Of a DNA stretch of 64,000 nt, positions 45,486-55,069 are shown one piece after another. The notes under the pieces were generated by a model, which was not told the origin of the DNA, did not search any database, and was given only the letters and a program-made list of their open reading frames with translations. The stretch is from Lysobacter antibioticus (GTDB taxonomy: Bacteria; Pseudomonadota; Gammaproteobacteria; Xanthomonadales; Xanthomonadaceae). Each line of letters opens with the position of its first letter. Position 1 is the first letter of the stretch. Location of the stretch: assembly GCF_001442535.1 (NCBI RefSeq), contig NZ_CP013141.1, forward strand, positions 4,189,769 through 4,253,768, given 5' to 3'. A program made the position numbers and the translations under genes.

Positions 45486-46769
45486 ATGAACGCCGAAGTC
45501 CTGTCCTCGATCATCGACCACGACCTGCCGGCCGCGGCCGGCGGCGACCGCGCCGCGTATTCGCGCATCGTCTCGGCCTGCCAGAACTCGGTCACCTCGA
45601 TCGCCCTGGCGATGGTGCGCGACGTGCACGCCAGCGAGGACATCGCCCAGGAGGCCTTCCTCAGCGCCTGGCAGAACATCCGCAAACTGCAGAACCCATC
45701 GAGCTTCCTGCCCTGGTTGCGGCAGATCACCCGCAACCTCGCCAACGACCATCTGCGCTCGCGCCAGCGCCAGCCGCGCGGCGTCGACGACGTCGAGGCG
45801 GCGATCGCCGCCGCGGCCGATCCCGAGCCCAGCACGGTCGAACAACTGATCGAAGCCGAGCGCACCGAAGTTGCCGCCGAACTGATCTCGGCCCTGCCCG
45901 ACGAAAGCCGCGAAGTGCTGTTGCTGTATTACCGCGAAGGCCAGAGCTCGCAGCAGGTCGCGGCCTTGCTGGGCCTCAGCGACGCCGCCGTGCGCAAGCG
46001 TCTGTCGCGTGCGCGCAGCACGGTGCGCAGCGAACTGCTCGATCGTTTCGCCGTGTTCGCCCGCGCCAGCGCGCCGTCGGTCGGTTTCACCACCATGGTC
46101 GCCAGCGCGCTCGGCGTGATCGCGCCGACCGGCACCACCACCGCCGTGGTCGCGGCGAGCTCGATCGGTTCGAGCCTGGCCGGCAAGTTCGGCGCCGGCG
46201 GCCTGGGCACCGCCAGCGCCTCCGGCGGCGTGTTCGGCGGCAGTTTGGCCTTCATCGCCGAGCGCGTGCTGTCGCCGGTCTCCGAGGCGGTCATCGGCGC
46301 GCCGATGGATACCGTCGCGTTCGTCTCGAACATGCGACTGGTGCTCGGCGGCATCGTCGGCGGCACTATCGGCGGCGGTGTGGTCTTCCTATTGTTCGGC
46401 CGCTACCTGCTGTCGTTCGCCGGCACGCCGGCCGAGCACCGCGCTATCGCCGGCTTGCTGCGCTTGACCGCCATTTGCGGCGCGCTGATGAACATCGCTT
46501 TGTTGCTGGCGTTCGAACTCAGCCGCGGCTGGCAGGTGCCGATGGCCGTGAGCCTGATGATCGCCGTAGCGGCAGTGTCGCAATGGATGATCACCGCGCC
46601 GCGCCGTCTGGGCCCGAGCCTGGACCGCATCCAGCGCGAGACCGGCCGCGACCCGCGCGCGTCCACCGCCTATCGCTGGCTGCTCAGCACGCAGGCGATG
46701 GTCTGGAGTTCGCTGCTGATGGTCGCCCTGGTGGCCTGCATCCTGCATTGGGAAGGCCGCTTCGGCTAA
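45486..46769 (+). CDS. ECF sigma factor with C-terminal membrane domain
   Basis: A 427-residue protein. Residues 1-190 are an ECF sigma factor: region 2 (MVRDVHASEDIAQEAFLSAWQN, LPWLRQITRNLANDHLR) and region 4 (ALPDESREVLLLYYREGQSSQQVAALLGLSDAAVRKRLSRAR). The remaining 230 residues are Gly/Ala-rich with about five hydrophobic helices (including GGIVGGTIGGGVVFLLFGRYLL and two near the end). I prefer the ATG at 45486 (GGAG 6 nt upstream); an ATG at 45396 also has GGAG. There is no separate anti-sigma gene nearby, so the tail may tether or inhibit the factor. Confidence 0.83.
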   Translation: MNAEVLSSIIDHDLPAAAGGDRAAYSRIVSACQNSVTSIALAMVRDVHASEDIAQEAFLSAWQNIRKLQNPSSFLPWLRQITRNLANDHLRSRQRQPRGVDDVEAAIAAAADPEPSTVEQLIEAERTEVAAELISALPDESREVLLLYYREGQSSQQVAALLGLSDAAVRKRLSRARSTVRSELLDRFAVFARASAPSVGFTTMVASALGVIAPTGTTTAVVAASSIGSSLAGKFGAGGLGTASASGGVFGGSLAFIAERVLSPVSEAVIGAPMDTVAFVSNMRLVLGGIVGGTIGGGVVFLLFGRYLLSFAGTPAEHRAIAGLLRLTAICGALMNIALLLAFELSRGWQVPMAVSLMIAVAAVSQWMITAPRRLGPSLDRIQRETGRDPRASTAYRWLLSTQAMVWSSLLMVALVACILHWEGRFG

Positions 46770-46791
46770 GTCGTCTGCGCCACCGAAACGA

Positions 46792-46817
46792 AAAGGGCGC
46801 ACCGAAGTGCGCCCTTT
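46792..46817. terminator. Bidirectional terminator
   Basis: AAAGGGCGCAC-CGAA-GTGCGCCCTTT, an 11-bp stem between the convergent sigma-factor and EF-hand genes. It serves both strands, though the U tracts are short. Confidence 0.8.
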
Positions 46818-46853
46818 CGTGATTCGTCCAGCGCGAGCCGGACCGAGCCTCGC

Positions 46854-47474
46854 TCAGCGATGCGGCATCGGCTTGAGGTCGGCCTTGCTCAGGAAGCCGT
46901 CGCGGTCCTCGTCGAGGAAGGCGAAGTTGCGCGCCAGCCGCGGCATCTTCTCCTCGACTTCGAGCTTGCTCAACTTACCGTCGCGATTGAGATCGGCGGC
47001 GGCGAAGTGCTCGTCGAAGCGCTTGGCGCGCTCGGCTTCGCGCTTCGGGCGCTCGCTCTCGTGGTAGGCACGCAATTCGCTGCGCACCAGATAACCGTCG
47101 CGATTGCGGTCGATCTTGGCGAAGGACTCGCCGATACGCGTCGACTTCGCCGCTTCGGCCGCGCTGATGCGTCCGTCGCCGTCGCTGTCGAGCCCGGCGA
47201 TGCCGCCGCGACCGCCGCCGTGCTCGCGGCCACCGCGATGCTGCGGGCGCTCGCTGGCGTCGAGCTTGCCGTCGCGGTTCTTGTCGAGACTGTCGAATTT
47301 TTCGGCCAGGCGCGGGTGCTTGGCGGCTTCCTCACGGCTGATCGCACCGTCCTGATTGGCGTCGATCTTGAGGTGCGTGCGCGGTGTCGCGGTGCCGTCC
47401 GGGGGCGAGGCCGTGGCCGTGCCGGCCAACGCGACCGCGGCGAACAAGGCGGCATAAAGGGGGGAACGGTTCAT
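46854..47474 (-). CDS. Exported EF-hand protein with six loops
   Basis: A 206-residue protein. A signal peptide (about 1-22) is followed by six EF-hand calcium loops: [60 protein letters not shown] and [13 protein letters not shown] His/Gly/Arg-rich linker ([13 protein letters not shown]) separates loops two and three. A periplasmic calcium-binding or buffering role is likely. The last loop ends in Asp instead of Glu at position 12. Confidence 0.88.
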   Translation of the reverse strand: MNRSPLYAALFAAVALAGTATASPPDGTATPRTHLKIDANQDGAISREEAAKHPRLAEKFDSLDKNRDGKLDASERPQHRGGREHGGGRGGIAGLDSDGDGRISAAEAAKSTRIGESFAKIDRNRDGYLVRSELRAYHESERPKREAERAKRFDEHFAAADLNRDGKLSKLEVEEKMPRLARNFAFLDEDRDGFLSKADLKPMPHR

Positions 47475-47614
47475 GCGTTGACTCCTGCGGCAGGCGCCAC
47501 CGTGGCGCCGATGACCGGATCAACGCCCCCGGCCCGGGGCGGTTGACAAGCCCCTGTTCCGGTTCAGTGGCAAGACAGCGACCGGACCCCATGCGCAGGG
47601 CACGGATGCGGCGC

Positions 47615-47620
47615 TATGCT
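47615..47620 (+). promoter_or_regulatory. Possible -10 of bpt giving a near-leaderless mRNA
   Basis: TATGCT stands only 6 nt before the ATG at 47627, so transcription would begin about at the start codon. No Shine-Dalgarno is seen there. Confidence 0.35.
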
Positions 47621-47626
47621 GGCCCC

Positions 47627-48370
47627 ATGGGCACGCAACCGCAGCCGGACAGCGACGACCTCCGCCTGTTTCACACCGGCGAGCACGCTTGCGGCTATTG
47701 GCCCGAGCGCGTCGCCCGCGATCTGGTCCTGGACCCGCGCGATCCGCGCCTGCGCGAGTGGTATCCGCATGCGCTGGGCTGGGGCTTCCGCCGCTCCGGC
47801 GACATCGTCTACCGGCCGCATTGCAGCGGCTGCCGGGCCTGCGTCGCGGTGCGCATCCCGGTCGAGCAATTCGTGCCCGACCGCAGCCAACGCCGCTGCC
47901 TGGCGCGCAATGCGCAGGTCGAGATGCGCGTGCATCCGGCCGAACGCAACGAGGAGCAGCTCGACCTGTACAAGCGCTACCTCGCCTCCCGCCACGCCGG
48001 CGGCGGCATGGACGGCCACGGCGCGATCGAGTTCGACCAGTTCCTGATCGGCAGTTGGAGCGAAAACCGCTTCCTGGAGTTACGCGAACCCGCGCCGCGC
48101 GGCCATGGCCGCCTGCTCGCCGTCGCGGTCACCGACGTGGTCGACCACGCCTTGTCGGCGGTCTACACCTTCTACGACCCCGACCTGGCCGAGCGCAGCC
48201 TCGGCACCCTGGCGATCCTGCGCCAGATCGAATGGGCCCGCCGCGAGCGCCGCAGCCATCTCTATCTCGGTTATTGGATCGCCGGGCATCCGAAGATGGA
48301 TTACAAGCGCCGTTTCCGTCCGCTCGAAGCTTTCGATGGTCGCGATTGGCGGGTTTTTACACATTTGTAA
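47627..48370 (+). CDS. bpt: Aspartate/glutamate leucyltransferase
   Basis: A 247-residue aminoacyl-tRNA-protein transferase of the Bpt type, which adds leucine to N-terminal Asp/Glu to mark proteins for ClpAP (N-degron pathway). Visible signatures are [38 protein letters not shown] with paired cysteines, YTFYDP and [16 protein letters not shown]. The ATG at 47627 gives a normal N-terminus; longer frames enter the divergent EF-hand promoter region. Confidence 0.93.
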   Translation: MGTQPQPDSDDLRLFHTGEHACGYWPERVARDLVLDPRDPRLREWYPHALGWGFRRSGDIVYRPHCSGCRACVAVRIPVEQFVPDRSQRRCLARNAQVEMRVHPAERNEEQLDLYKRYLASRHAGGGMDGHGAIEFDQFLIGSWSENRFLELREPAPRGHGRLLAVAVTDVVDHALSAVYTFYDPDLAERSLGTLAILRQIEWARRERRSHLYLGYWIAGHPKMDYKRRFRPLEAFDGRDWRVFTHL

Positions 48371-48496
48371 CACTCGTCTCGTTCAGGTCGTGTATCTCGT
48401 AGCCCGGTCGTAACCAACGACGTGCGGGAACGGCGCCGCTCAAGGCATGGCAATGGAGCCGCCACCCATTCAACTCACCGCCACATGGAGTCCGCA

Positions 48497-48928
48497 ATGA
48501 AATTGAACACCCTGTTCCTGGCTGCCGCGATCACCCTCGCGCTGGCCGCTTGCAACAAGCCGGCCGACAAGCCCGCCGACGCCGCTCCGGCGGCCGACGC
48601 ACCGGCTGCCACCGCGCCGGCCGATACCGCCGCTCCGGCGGCGACCGATCCGGCCGCTGCACCGGCCGATCCGGCCGCTGCCGCTCCGACCGTCGACAGC
48701 GTCGGCGTGGCCGAGTGCGACGATTACCTCAACAAGATCTCGGCCTGCTTGACCGAGAAGGTGCCGGAAGCCCAGCGCGCCGCGTTCCAGAGCGGCATCG
48801 ATTCGAGCCGCAGCGCCTGGAAGCAGGCCGCCGGCACGCCGGAAGGCAAGGCCAGCCTGGCCACCGCGTGCAAGACCGCGCTGGACCAGAGCAAGGCTCA
48901 GTACGCCGCGTTCGGTTGCACCCTGTAA
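48497..48928 (+). CDS. Small Ala/Pro-rich lipoprotein
   Basis: A 143-residue lipoprotein. The signal peptide ends in the lipobox LALAAC. An Ala/Pro/Asp low-complexity linker (about 22-75) carries it away from the membrane, and the C-terminal domain has four cysteines (VAECDDYLNKISACL, TACKTAL, FGCTL) that could form two disulfides. GGAG lies 9 nt upstream of the ATG. A hairpin terminator follows. Function unknown. Confidence 0.78.
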   Translation: MKLNTLFLAAAITLALAACNKPADKPADAAPAADAPAATAPADTAAPAATDPAAAPADPAAAAPTVDSVGVAECDDYLNKISACLTEKVPEAQRAAFQSGIDSSRSAWKQAAGTPEGKASLATACKTALDQSKAQYAAFGCTL

Positions 48929-48956
48929 TACTTCGCAACACGCTCTTCGTTTCGAC

Positions 48957-48984
48957 ACGACGCCCCGGCTCGCCGGGGCGTCGT
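48957..48984 (+). terminator. Probable terminator after the Ala/Pro-rich lipoprotein
   Basis: A 12-bp stem (ACGACGCCCCGG / CCGGGGCGTCGT) with a CTCG loop, followed by TGTTTG. It lies 28 nt after the stop. Confidence 0.7.
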
Positions 48985-49094
48985 TGTTTGCGGTGCAGGT
49001 CGGTGCGACCGATGCACAGACCGGGCCCGCTACGCTCTACGATTCCGCCCGAGCCTGTAACGATGCCGCGGCGAGGCCATGCCATCATGCGCGC

Positions 49095-50348
49095 ATGCTT
49101 CGACTCCCCGCCTCCCGACTTCCCTTCCACGCTGGCGCCGCCCTTGCCGCGCTGCTCATGACGGCCTGCACCCAGGTGAACGTACACGGCGATCCCAAGG
49201 CCTGGGTCCGCGACCAGGCAGACGCGTCGGCCGCCGCGCCCTTGCGCGTGGCGACCTATAACACCTCGCTCTACGACGACGCCGACGGCGGCCTGATCCG
49301 CCGCCTCGAAGCCGGCGACGGCAACGCGCGCAAGATCGCCGCAGTGCTGCAACGGGTGCGTCCGGACGTGGTGCTGCTCAACGAATTCGACTACGACGCG
49401 CCGCAGCGCGCGGCCGAGCTGTTCCAGCGCGACTACCTCGAAGTGGCGCAGGACGGCGGCGGCGCGGCGCTGTCTTACCCGTACCGCTATCTGGCCCCGG
49501 TCAACACCGGCGTGCCGAGCGGCCTGGACCTCGACGGCGACGGCCTGGCCGGCGACGCCCAGCGCGGCGACCGCGCGCGCGGCAACGACGCCTGGGGCTA
49601 CGGCCTGCATCCGGGCCAATACGGCATGCTGGTGTTGTCGCGCTATCCGATCGACGCCGCCGCGGTGCGCACGTTCCAGACCTTCAAATGGAGCGCCCTG
49701 CCCGGCGCGCGCCAGCCGCGCCATCCCGACACCGGCAAACCGTGGTATTCGGCCGCCGCATGGCCGCAGATGCGGCTGTCGTCGAAATCCCACTGGGACG
49801 TGCCGGTGCGCACGCCGCTCGGCGTATTGCATCTGCTCGCCGCGCATCCGACCCCGCCGGTGTTCGACGGCCCCGAGGACCGCAACGGTGCGCGCAACCA
49901 CGACGAAATCAAACTGTGGGCGCGTTACCTCGACGGCGGCGCGCCGGCCTGGTTGTGCGACGACCAGGGCCGTTGCGGCGGCCTCGCCGAGGACGCGCGC
50001 TTCGTCATCGTCGGCGACATGAACGCCGACCCGGTCGACGGCGACGGCGTGCCGGGCTCGATCAAGCAACTGCTCGATCACCCGCGCGTGGATGCGAGCC
50101 GGGTACCGCGCAGCGAAGGCGCGGCCGAACGCGCGAAGTTCTACGGCTTTGCGCGCAAGGGCGACACCGCCGAGCACACCGGCGACTTCGGCCCCAAGGC
50201 CGGCACCCTGCGCCTGGACTACGCCCTGCCCTCGCGCGGCTGGAGCGTACGCGGCACCGGTGTGTTCTGGCCCAAGCCGGGCACGGCCGACGCGGAGATT
50301 TCCGAAGCCAGCGACCACCACCTGGTGTGGGTGGATCTGGCGGATTGA
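49095..50348 (+). CDS. Endonuclease/exonuclease/phosphatase-family lipoprotein
   Basis: A 417-residue protein. A signal peptide ends in the lipobox LLMTAC. The EEP fold shows ATYNTSLYDD, VVLLNEFDYD (metal-binding Glu), LAAHPTPPVFDG, VIVGDMNADPVDG and a terminal EASDHHLVWVDL with the catalytic Asp-His. Relatives are annotated phytase or alkaline-phosphatase-like esterases; a surface phosphoesterase acting in the periplasm is most likely. The ATG at 49095 is chosen for the signal peptide. Confidence 0.87.
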   Translation: MLRLPASRLPFHAGAALAALLMTACTQVNVHGDPKAWVRDQADASAAAPLRVATYNTSLYDDADGGLIRRLEAGDGNARKIAAVLQRVRPDVVLLNEFDYDAPQRAAELFQRDYLEVAQDGGGAALSYPYRYLAPVNTGVPSGLDLDGDGLAGDAQRGDRARGNDAWGYGLHPGQYGMLVLSRYPIDAAAVRTFQTFKWSALPGARQPRHPDTGKPWYSAAAWPQMRLSSKSHWDVPVRTPLGVLHLLAAHPTPPVFDGPEDRNGARNHDEIKLWARYLDGGAPAWLCDDQGRCGGLAEDARFVIVGDMNADPVDGDGVPGSIKQLLDHPRVDASRVPRSEGAAERAKFYGFARKGDTAEHTGDFGPKAGTLRLDYALPSRGWSVRGTGVFWPKPGTADAEISEASDHHLVWVDLAD

Positions 50349-50356
50349 ACGTAGCG

Positions 50357-50815
50357 ATGCGCAAACGCCCGACCTGCATGCGCTTGCACGACGGTTTCGC
50401 GATCGTAGCGCTCACGCTGTTCGCCCTCAGTGCGGTTGGTTGCGGCGGAACACCGGCACCTTCCGACGCCACAGCGTCCGCTGCGGCCGATCCTTTTGTT
50501 CCGGCCCCGCCCGATGTCGGCGACGTGGGTCGATATCACGCCTGCAAGGCAACGCCGCGACGCGCCTTGTCGGAACGCGAACGCTGCGAGATCGCCGCCC
50601 TCGCCACGCACTGCAGTCCGGCCAACGACTGTCTGGTCAGCTGCCTGTCCAGCCCCGGTGGCGTCAACGTCGGCGGTGGCTGTTGGCACGTGTGCTTCTC
50701 CGGCATGCATCGCGACGAGCCCGCCCCGCCGGGCTTCGCCGAATGCGAGAGGTCACCGGACCCGAGTCGCCTCGGCACGCCCGGTGCTGCCGGCCCGAGC
50801 GTCGGACAGGGCTGA
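50357..50815 (+). CDS. Cysteine-rich putative lipoprotein
   Basis: A 152-residue protein. Its signal peptide (about 12-30) ends in the lipobox SAVGC. The mature part has ten further cysteines grouped as YHACKA, RCEIAALATHCSPANDCLVSC, GGCWHVC and AECER, so it is likely disulfide-bonded. It starts 8 nt after the phosphoesterase stop and is probably co-transcribed. I recognise no domain. Confidence 0.68.
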   Translation: MRKRPTCMRLHDGFAIVALTLFALSAVGCGGTPAPSDATASAAADPFVPAPPDVGDVGRYHACKATPRRALSERERCEIAALATHCSPANDCLVSCLSSPGGVNVGGGCWHVCFSGMHRDEPAPPGFAECERSPDPSRLGTPGAAGPSVGQG

Positions 50816-50976
50816 GCGAAGCACGCTACGGTTCGCAACATGGACAGTGTCGCCTTGCGCCGACGCTGGCGGTCGCCGCCGTGCTTCGACCACAATGCCG
50901 TTCGAGCCGAACGCCAACGCCGAGAGGCGAAACACGAGATTCGCCTCATCGGAAACGACTACATAAGAACCGAATC

Positions 50977-51777
50977 ATGCATACCCCTGTCACTTGGGCG
51001 ATCCAAACGAACTTCATCTCCGACGATCACGTACGCCGCGTCTGGCGTGGCGCCGAGGCGGCGGGCGCGCGGGTGCAGGAAATCCTGATAATTCCGTTCT
51101 CCGACGAACTCGGCAACGAGGTGCCGGAACTCGAAGGCGTCGTGATCCCCTACGGCGCCACCAAACTCACTCGACTGGCACAACGACGCGGCTGGCGCGG
51201 GCTGTGTTTCGACGAAGCCGCATTCCGCGTCGACACCTGGAATCGCCTGCGCGACGACATGCTCAACCAGCACGTGCGGCAGATGACCGTGCGCGAGTGC
51301 ATGGCGGTCATGCGCGAGGAGCCGGAGGACAGCATCTGGTTCGTGCGGCCGGTGCAGGATCTCAAGCATTTCGACGGCACCGTGACCGTGGCCAAGGAGA
51401 TCGGCCGCTGGATGAGCAGCGTCGACTCGGGCAATTACAGCTTCGACGAGACGACCGAAGTCGTCGTCGCGCCGGTGCGGAAGCTACATGGCGAGTGGCG
51501 GTTCTTCGTCGTCAACGGTCGGGTCGTCGACGGATCGTCGTACCGTGCGGCCGGCCAGCGCATAGCCAATCCGGTGGCCAAGCCGGAGCTGTATGAAATG
51601 GCGCAAGAGTTGGCCGATGGCTGGCTGCCACACTCTACCTGTGTAATGGACGTGGCCCTGACCGACGAGGGTTACAAGGTGATCGAATTCAACACCTTCA
51701 ATTCGTCGGGTTTTTACGCGCACGACATCGAGAAGGTGGTCGCCGCGGTGACGCGGCATTTCGCGGCAGCCGGCTGA
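50977..51777 (+). CDS. ATP-grasp domain protein (DUF4343-like)
   Basis: A 266-residue protein with an ATP-grasp-like C-terminal half: WFVRPVQDLKHFDGTV (lysine-containing ATP site), RKLHGEWRFFVVNGRVVDGSSYR and a metal-binding end VMDVALTDEGYKVIEFNTFNSSGFY. The N-terminal half resembles the DUF4343/ATP-grasp lid. Such proteins ligate carboxylates to amines or peptides, sometimes modifying RiPPs, but no precursor is adjacent. The start at 50977 gives a compact N-terminus; no clear Shine-Dalgarno is present. Confidence 0.8.
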   Translation: MHTPVTWAIQTNFISDDHVRRVWRGAEAAGARVQEILIIPFSDELGNEVPELEGVVIPYGATKLTRLAQRRGWRGLCFDEAAFRVDTWNRLRDDMLNQHVRQMTVRECMAVMREEPEDSIWFVRPVQDLKHFDGTVTVAKEIGRWMSSVDSGNYSFDETTEVVVAPVRKLHGEWRFFVVNGRVVDGSSYRAAGQRIANPVAKPELYEMAQELADGWLPHSTCVMDVALTDEGYKVIEFNTFNSSGFYAHDIEKVVAAVTRHFAAAG

Positions 51778-51817
51778 TCCCTCGACTTACCGGCGGCAGC
51801 ATCGTTGCACGCCGAGC

Positions 51818-52177
51818 TTACCCGGTCGCGTGAAACTCGCGGATCACCTCGATCGTCCCGACGATGTGATCGTTGAGTTGCTCCAGTTCCTCGGCCGGCA
51901 CCCACCATTCGGTGTGGTGCTCGCCGCCGACCTTCTGCAGCGGGTAGCGCGCCATGAAATCGGAGCGCACCTGGAACCGGGTCACCGCGCCGTAGCCGCT
52001 GTCCTTGACGTTCCAGCGTTCGGCGATCTCGGCGGCGTAGCGCTCGTTAGTGACCGGGTAAAAGATCGGCTGCTCCGGCAACCGCGGCGGCCAACGCTTG
52101 AAGCCGCTCTTGCGCAGCAGCGCCAGTTCTTCGGGCCCCACCGGGCGGTACAAGGTGACGGTGTCGCTCTTGCTCAT
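51818..52177 (-). CDS. Small conserved protein (often labelled ADP-ribosylation/crystallin J1)
   Basis: A 119-residue cytoplasmic protein. It begins VTLYRPVGPEELALLRKSGFKRWPPRLPEQPIFYPV and ends HHTEWWVPAEELEQLNDHIVG, a pattern I associate with short proteins labelled ADP-ribosylation/crystallin J1 by automatic annotation. No catalytic motif of ADP-ribosylhydrolases is visible, so the label should not be taken as function. The ATG at 52177 is chosen because AGGAGG lies 5 nt before it. Confidence 0.72.
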   Translation of the reverse strand: MSKSDTVTLYRPVGPEELALLRKSGFKRWPPRLPEQPIFYPVTNERYAAEIAERWNVKDSGYGAVTRFQVRSDFMARYPLQKVGGEHHTEWWVPAEELEQLNDHIVGTIEVIREFHATG

Positions 52178-52269
52178 GGCTGACCTCCTGTCGGCGCCGC
52201 GCTCGGGCACCCGATCGTTATTGGAATCCCGAATCGCCGCGCCTGCATACGCACGCGCCGTTCGCTCGT

Positions 52270-52677
52270 TTACTCCGGCTTGTCCTTCGCCGTCACCGGC
52301 GGCGGCGCATCGGGCACCGCCGGGGCGGGCTCGGGCACGGTGACCGGTACGGGGGCTACGGGCGCGGCCTCGGCCGCGACGCTCGGGGCCGGTGCGGTGC
52401 GCACCACGCGCGGGCCGAAACCGAAGGCGCCCTCGCCGTGCGCGGAAACGATCATGCGCACCATGTTACCCGGCACCATCAGCTCCAGCGACAGGTCGCG
52501 GCCGTCGGAACCGCGGCCTTCGAGGGTCATCTCGATGAACGCGCCGCCGGTGTCGATCTCGCGGCACAACACGTGCGCGCCGGCCGGACCGTCGAGCAGG
52601 TAAGGCCGGATGGCTTCGCCGAGCACTTCGAGCGCCTGCGGGAAGAAAAATACGGCGTAGCCCTGTGTCTCGTTCAT
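52270..52677 (-). CDS. Hypothetical protein with Ala/Pro/Val-rich tail
   Basis: A 135-residue protein I cannot assign. The first 85 residues form a compact soluble domain (QGYAVFFFPQALEVLGEAI). From about residue 90 the sequence is a disordered Ala/Pro/Val tail ending in AKDKPE. It follows purT by 103 nt on the same strand. The ATG at 52677 is chosen because the longer frame is arginine-rich low-complexity sequence. Confidence 0.68.
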   Translation of the reverse strand: MNETQGYAVFFFPQALEVLGEAIRPYLLDGPAGAHVLCREIDTGGAFIEMTLEGRGSDGRDLSLELMVPGNMVRMIVSAHGEGAFGFGPRVVRTAPAPSVAAEAAPVAPVPVTVPEPAPAVPDAPPPVTAKDKPE

Positions 52678-52780
52678 GACGCTCCCGTGCGAACCCGGCG
52701 ATGCGGTAGTGGTATGGCGAACCCTCGAACCGGTGCCGAGGCGACGGCGTCGGTTCGACGATCGTGATCGCGGGCGGCGA

Positions 52781-53980
52781 TCAGTGCAATTCGACCTGCA
52801 GTTGCGCGGCGGCCTCGCGCGCCTTCGCACGCGCTTCGTCGACGTCCTGGCCGAGCGCGAGCGTCACCGCGACCCGGCGCTGGCCTTCGACGCGCGGCTT
52901 GCCGAACAAACGCAGTTGGGTGTCGACCTGGCCCAACGCCGCATCGACGCCGGAGAACACCGGCACACCGTGGCCCTGGGCGAGCACCGCGCACGAAGCC
53001 GAGGCGCCGAACTCGCGGATGGTCGGGATCGGCAGGCCGAGAATCGCGCGCGCATGCAGGGCGAATTCGCTGAGGTCCTGCGAGATCAAGGTGACCAGGC
53101 CGGTGTCGTGCGGGCGCGGCGAGACCTCGCTGAACCAGACCTCGTCGCCCTTGACGAACAACTCGACGCCGAACACGCCGTAGCCGCCGAGGTCGTCGGT
53201 GATGGTGCGCGCGATCTCCTGCGCGCGTGCCAGCGCCACCGGCGCCATCGCCTGCGGCTGCCAGCTTTCGCGGTAGTCGCCGTCGCGCTGCAGATGGCCG
53301 ATCGGCGCGCAGAAAGTGGTGCCGGCGGCGTGGCGCACGGTCAACAGGGTGATTTCATATTCGAAATCGATGAAGCCTTCGACGATGACCCGGCCGGCAC
53401 CGGCGCGGCCGCCGGTCTGGGCGTAGTCCCAGGCGGCGTCGACGGCGTCGGCGCTACGCACCAAGCTCTGGCCCTTGCCCGAAGACGACATCACCGGCTT
53501 GATCACGCACGGCAGGCCGAGCTCGGCGACCGCGGCGCGATAGTCTTCGGCGGTATCAACGAAACGGTAGGGCGAGGTCGGCAGTTGCAGGGTTTCGGCG
53601 GCCAGGCGGCGGATGCCTTCGCGGTCCATGGTCAAACGCGCCGCGCGCGCGGTCGGGATGATCCGGGTGTCGCTGCCGCGCGCGGCGAATTCCTGCTCCA
53701 GTTCGACCAGGGTCTGGGTATGGATGGCCTCGATTTCCGGCACGATCAACTGTGGCCGCTCGGCCGCGATCAACGCGCGGATGGCCTGGCCGTCGAGCAT
53801 GTCGAGCACGTGGCTGCGATGGGCGACCTGCATCGCCGGCGCGTTCGCATAACGGTCGGCCGCGATCACCTCGACCCCGAACCGCTGCAGTTCGATCGCC
53901 ACTTCCTTGCCGAGTTCGCCCGAACCGAGCAGGAGCACGCGGAAAGCGTGCGGGGACAGCGGCGTGCCGAGCGTGGTCAT
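52781..53980 (-). CDS. purT: Formate-dependent GAR transformylase PurT
   Basis: A 399-residue ATP-grasp enzyme that makes formyl-GAR from formate, ATP and GAR in purine synthesis, as a folate-independent alternative to PurN. Visible features are [36 protein letters not shown] (ATP site), [22 protein letters not shown] and a C-terminal [16 protein letters not shown]. The ATG at 53980 is preceded by GAGG. A possible -10 (TAGACT) lies near 54017 on the minus strand. Confidence 0.95.
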   Translation of the reverse strand: MTTLGTPLSPHAFRVLLLGSGELGKEVAIELQRFGVEVIAADRYANAPAMQVAHRSHVLDMLDGQAIRALIAAERPQLIVPEIEAIHTQTLVELEQEFAARGSDTRIIPTARAARLTMDREGIRRLAAETLQLPTSPYRFVDTAEDYRAAVAELGLPCVIKPVMSSSGKGQSLVRSADAVDAAWDYAQTGGRAGAGRVIVEGFIDFEYEITLLTVRHAAGTTFCAPIGHLQRDGDYRESWQPQAMAPVALARAQEIARTITDDLGGYGVFGVELFVKGDEVWFSEVSPRPHDTGLVTLISQDLSEFALHARAILGLPIPTIREFGASASCAVLAQGHGVPVFSGVDAALGQVDTQLRLFGKPRVEGQRRVAVTLALGQDVDEARAKAREAAAQLQVELH

Positions 53981-54088
53981 GCGGAATCCTCGTAAAACCA
54001 TGGGGTGGATGAGCCTAGTCTAACTTTCCGGGCGATCAGCGCGGCGCCGGGCTATGGCGGCGCGCATCGCCCATGCGATGCTGTGGCC

Positions 54089-55069
54089 ATGCCCTTCGCC
54101 CGTCCTCGGCCCGCGTCGCGCGCCGTCGCCCCCGCACCGCAGTCCAACCACGCCCGCCGCCCCCGTGCGGCGCGGCGGTTGGCGCTGCTGTTGGCGGCGA
54201 CGCTGCTCGCGGCGTGCACGGGCGAGCCCGAGGCGCCGCCGCACGGCAGCAGCCAGCTCGCCGGCATGATGCTCGACCCGCAGTTGTCGGAGATCAGCGG
54301 CCTGGCCGCCTCGCGCCGCCATCCCGGGGTGCTGTGGATGCACGACGACGGCGGCAATCCCGAGCGCCTGTTCGCGGTCGCCGATAACGGCGACCGGCTG
54401 GCGACCCTGCGCATCGAAGGCGTCACCAAGACCGACTGGGAAGACATCGCCGCCTTCGAACTCGACGGCCGCCAGTACCTGCTGATCGCCGACACCGGCG
54501 ATAACGGCGGCCTGCGCCGCAGCCTGCAACTGCACGTGATCGAAGAGCCGGCCAAGATCGAGAACGCGCGCCTCAAGCCGGCCTGGTCGATCGCTTTCCG
54601 CTGGCCCGACGGCGCCCGCGATTGCGAGGCGGTGGCGGTCGACATCGCGCGCAAGCAAGTCCTGTTGATCTCCAAGAAGCGCCAGCCGCCGGAGCTGTTC
54701 TCGCTGCCGCTGATGCCGGCCGGCAACGCCCTGCAGACCGCGACCCGGCTCGGCGGCCTGGCCGGCATCCCCGAACCCGATGCGCAACTGCGCCGCAGCA
54801 ACCCGACCCGGGCCAAGCTGCAGAGCCAGGTCACCGCTGCCGACATCTCGCCCGACGGCAACACCCTGGCGGTGATGACCTACCGTTATCTGCTGCTGTA
54901 CCCGCGCCAGCCGCGCCAGAGCTGGGCCCACGCCGTCGCCGGCCCGCCCCGGGTCAGCGACCTGCCCTGGCTGCCGCAGGCCGAGGCCCTGGGCTGGTCG
55001 GCCGACGGCCGCAGCCTCTACGCCACCGGCGAGTTCATCCCGGCGCCGCTCTACCGGATCACCCCCTGA
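54089..55069 (+). CDS. Putative lipoprotein with beta-propeller-like domain
   Basis: A 326-residue protein. A long basic N-terminus leads to a hydrophobic segment and lipobox (LAAC near residue 45). The rest has repeated beta-strand blocks such as LSEISGLAASRRHPGVLWMHDDGG, ADNGDRLATLRIEG, YLLIADTGDNGG and ISPDGNTLAVMTYR, like a six- or seven-bladed propeller of the SdiA-regulated/phytase-like type. Divergent from purT. Function unknown. Confidence 0.75.
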   Translation: MPFARPRPASRAVAPAPQSNHARRPRAARRLALLLAATLLAACTGEPEAPPHGSSQLAGMMLDPQLSEISGLAASRRHPGVLWMHDDGGNPERLFAVADNGDRLATLRIEGVTKTDWEDIAAFELDGRQYLLIADTGDNGGLRRSLQLHVIEEPAKIENARLKPAWSIAFRWPDGARDCEAVAVDIARKQVLLISKKRQPPELFSLPLMPAGNALQTATRLGGLAGIPEPDAQLRRSNPTRAKLQSQVTAADISPDGNTLAVMTYRYLLLYPRQPRQSWAHAVAGPPRVSDLPWLPQAEALGWSADGRSLYATGEFIPAPLYRITP

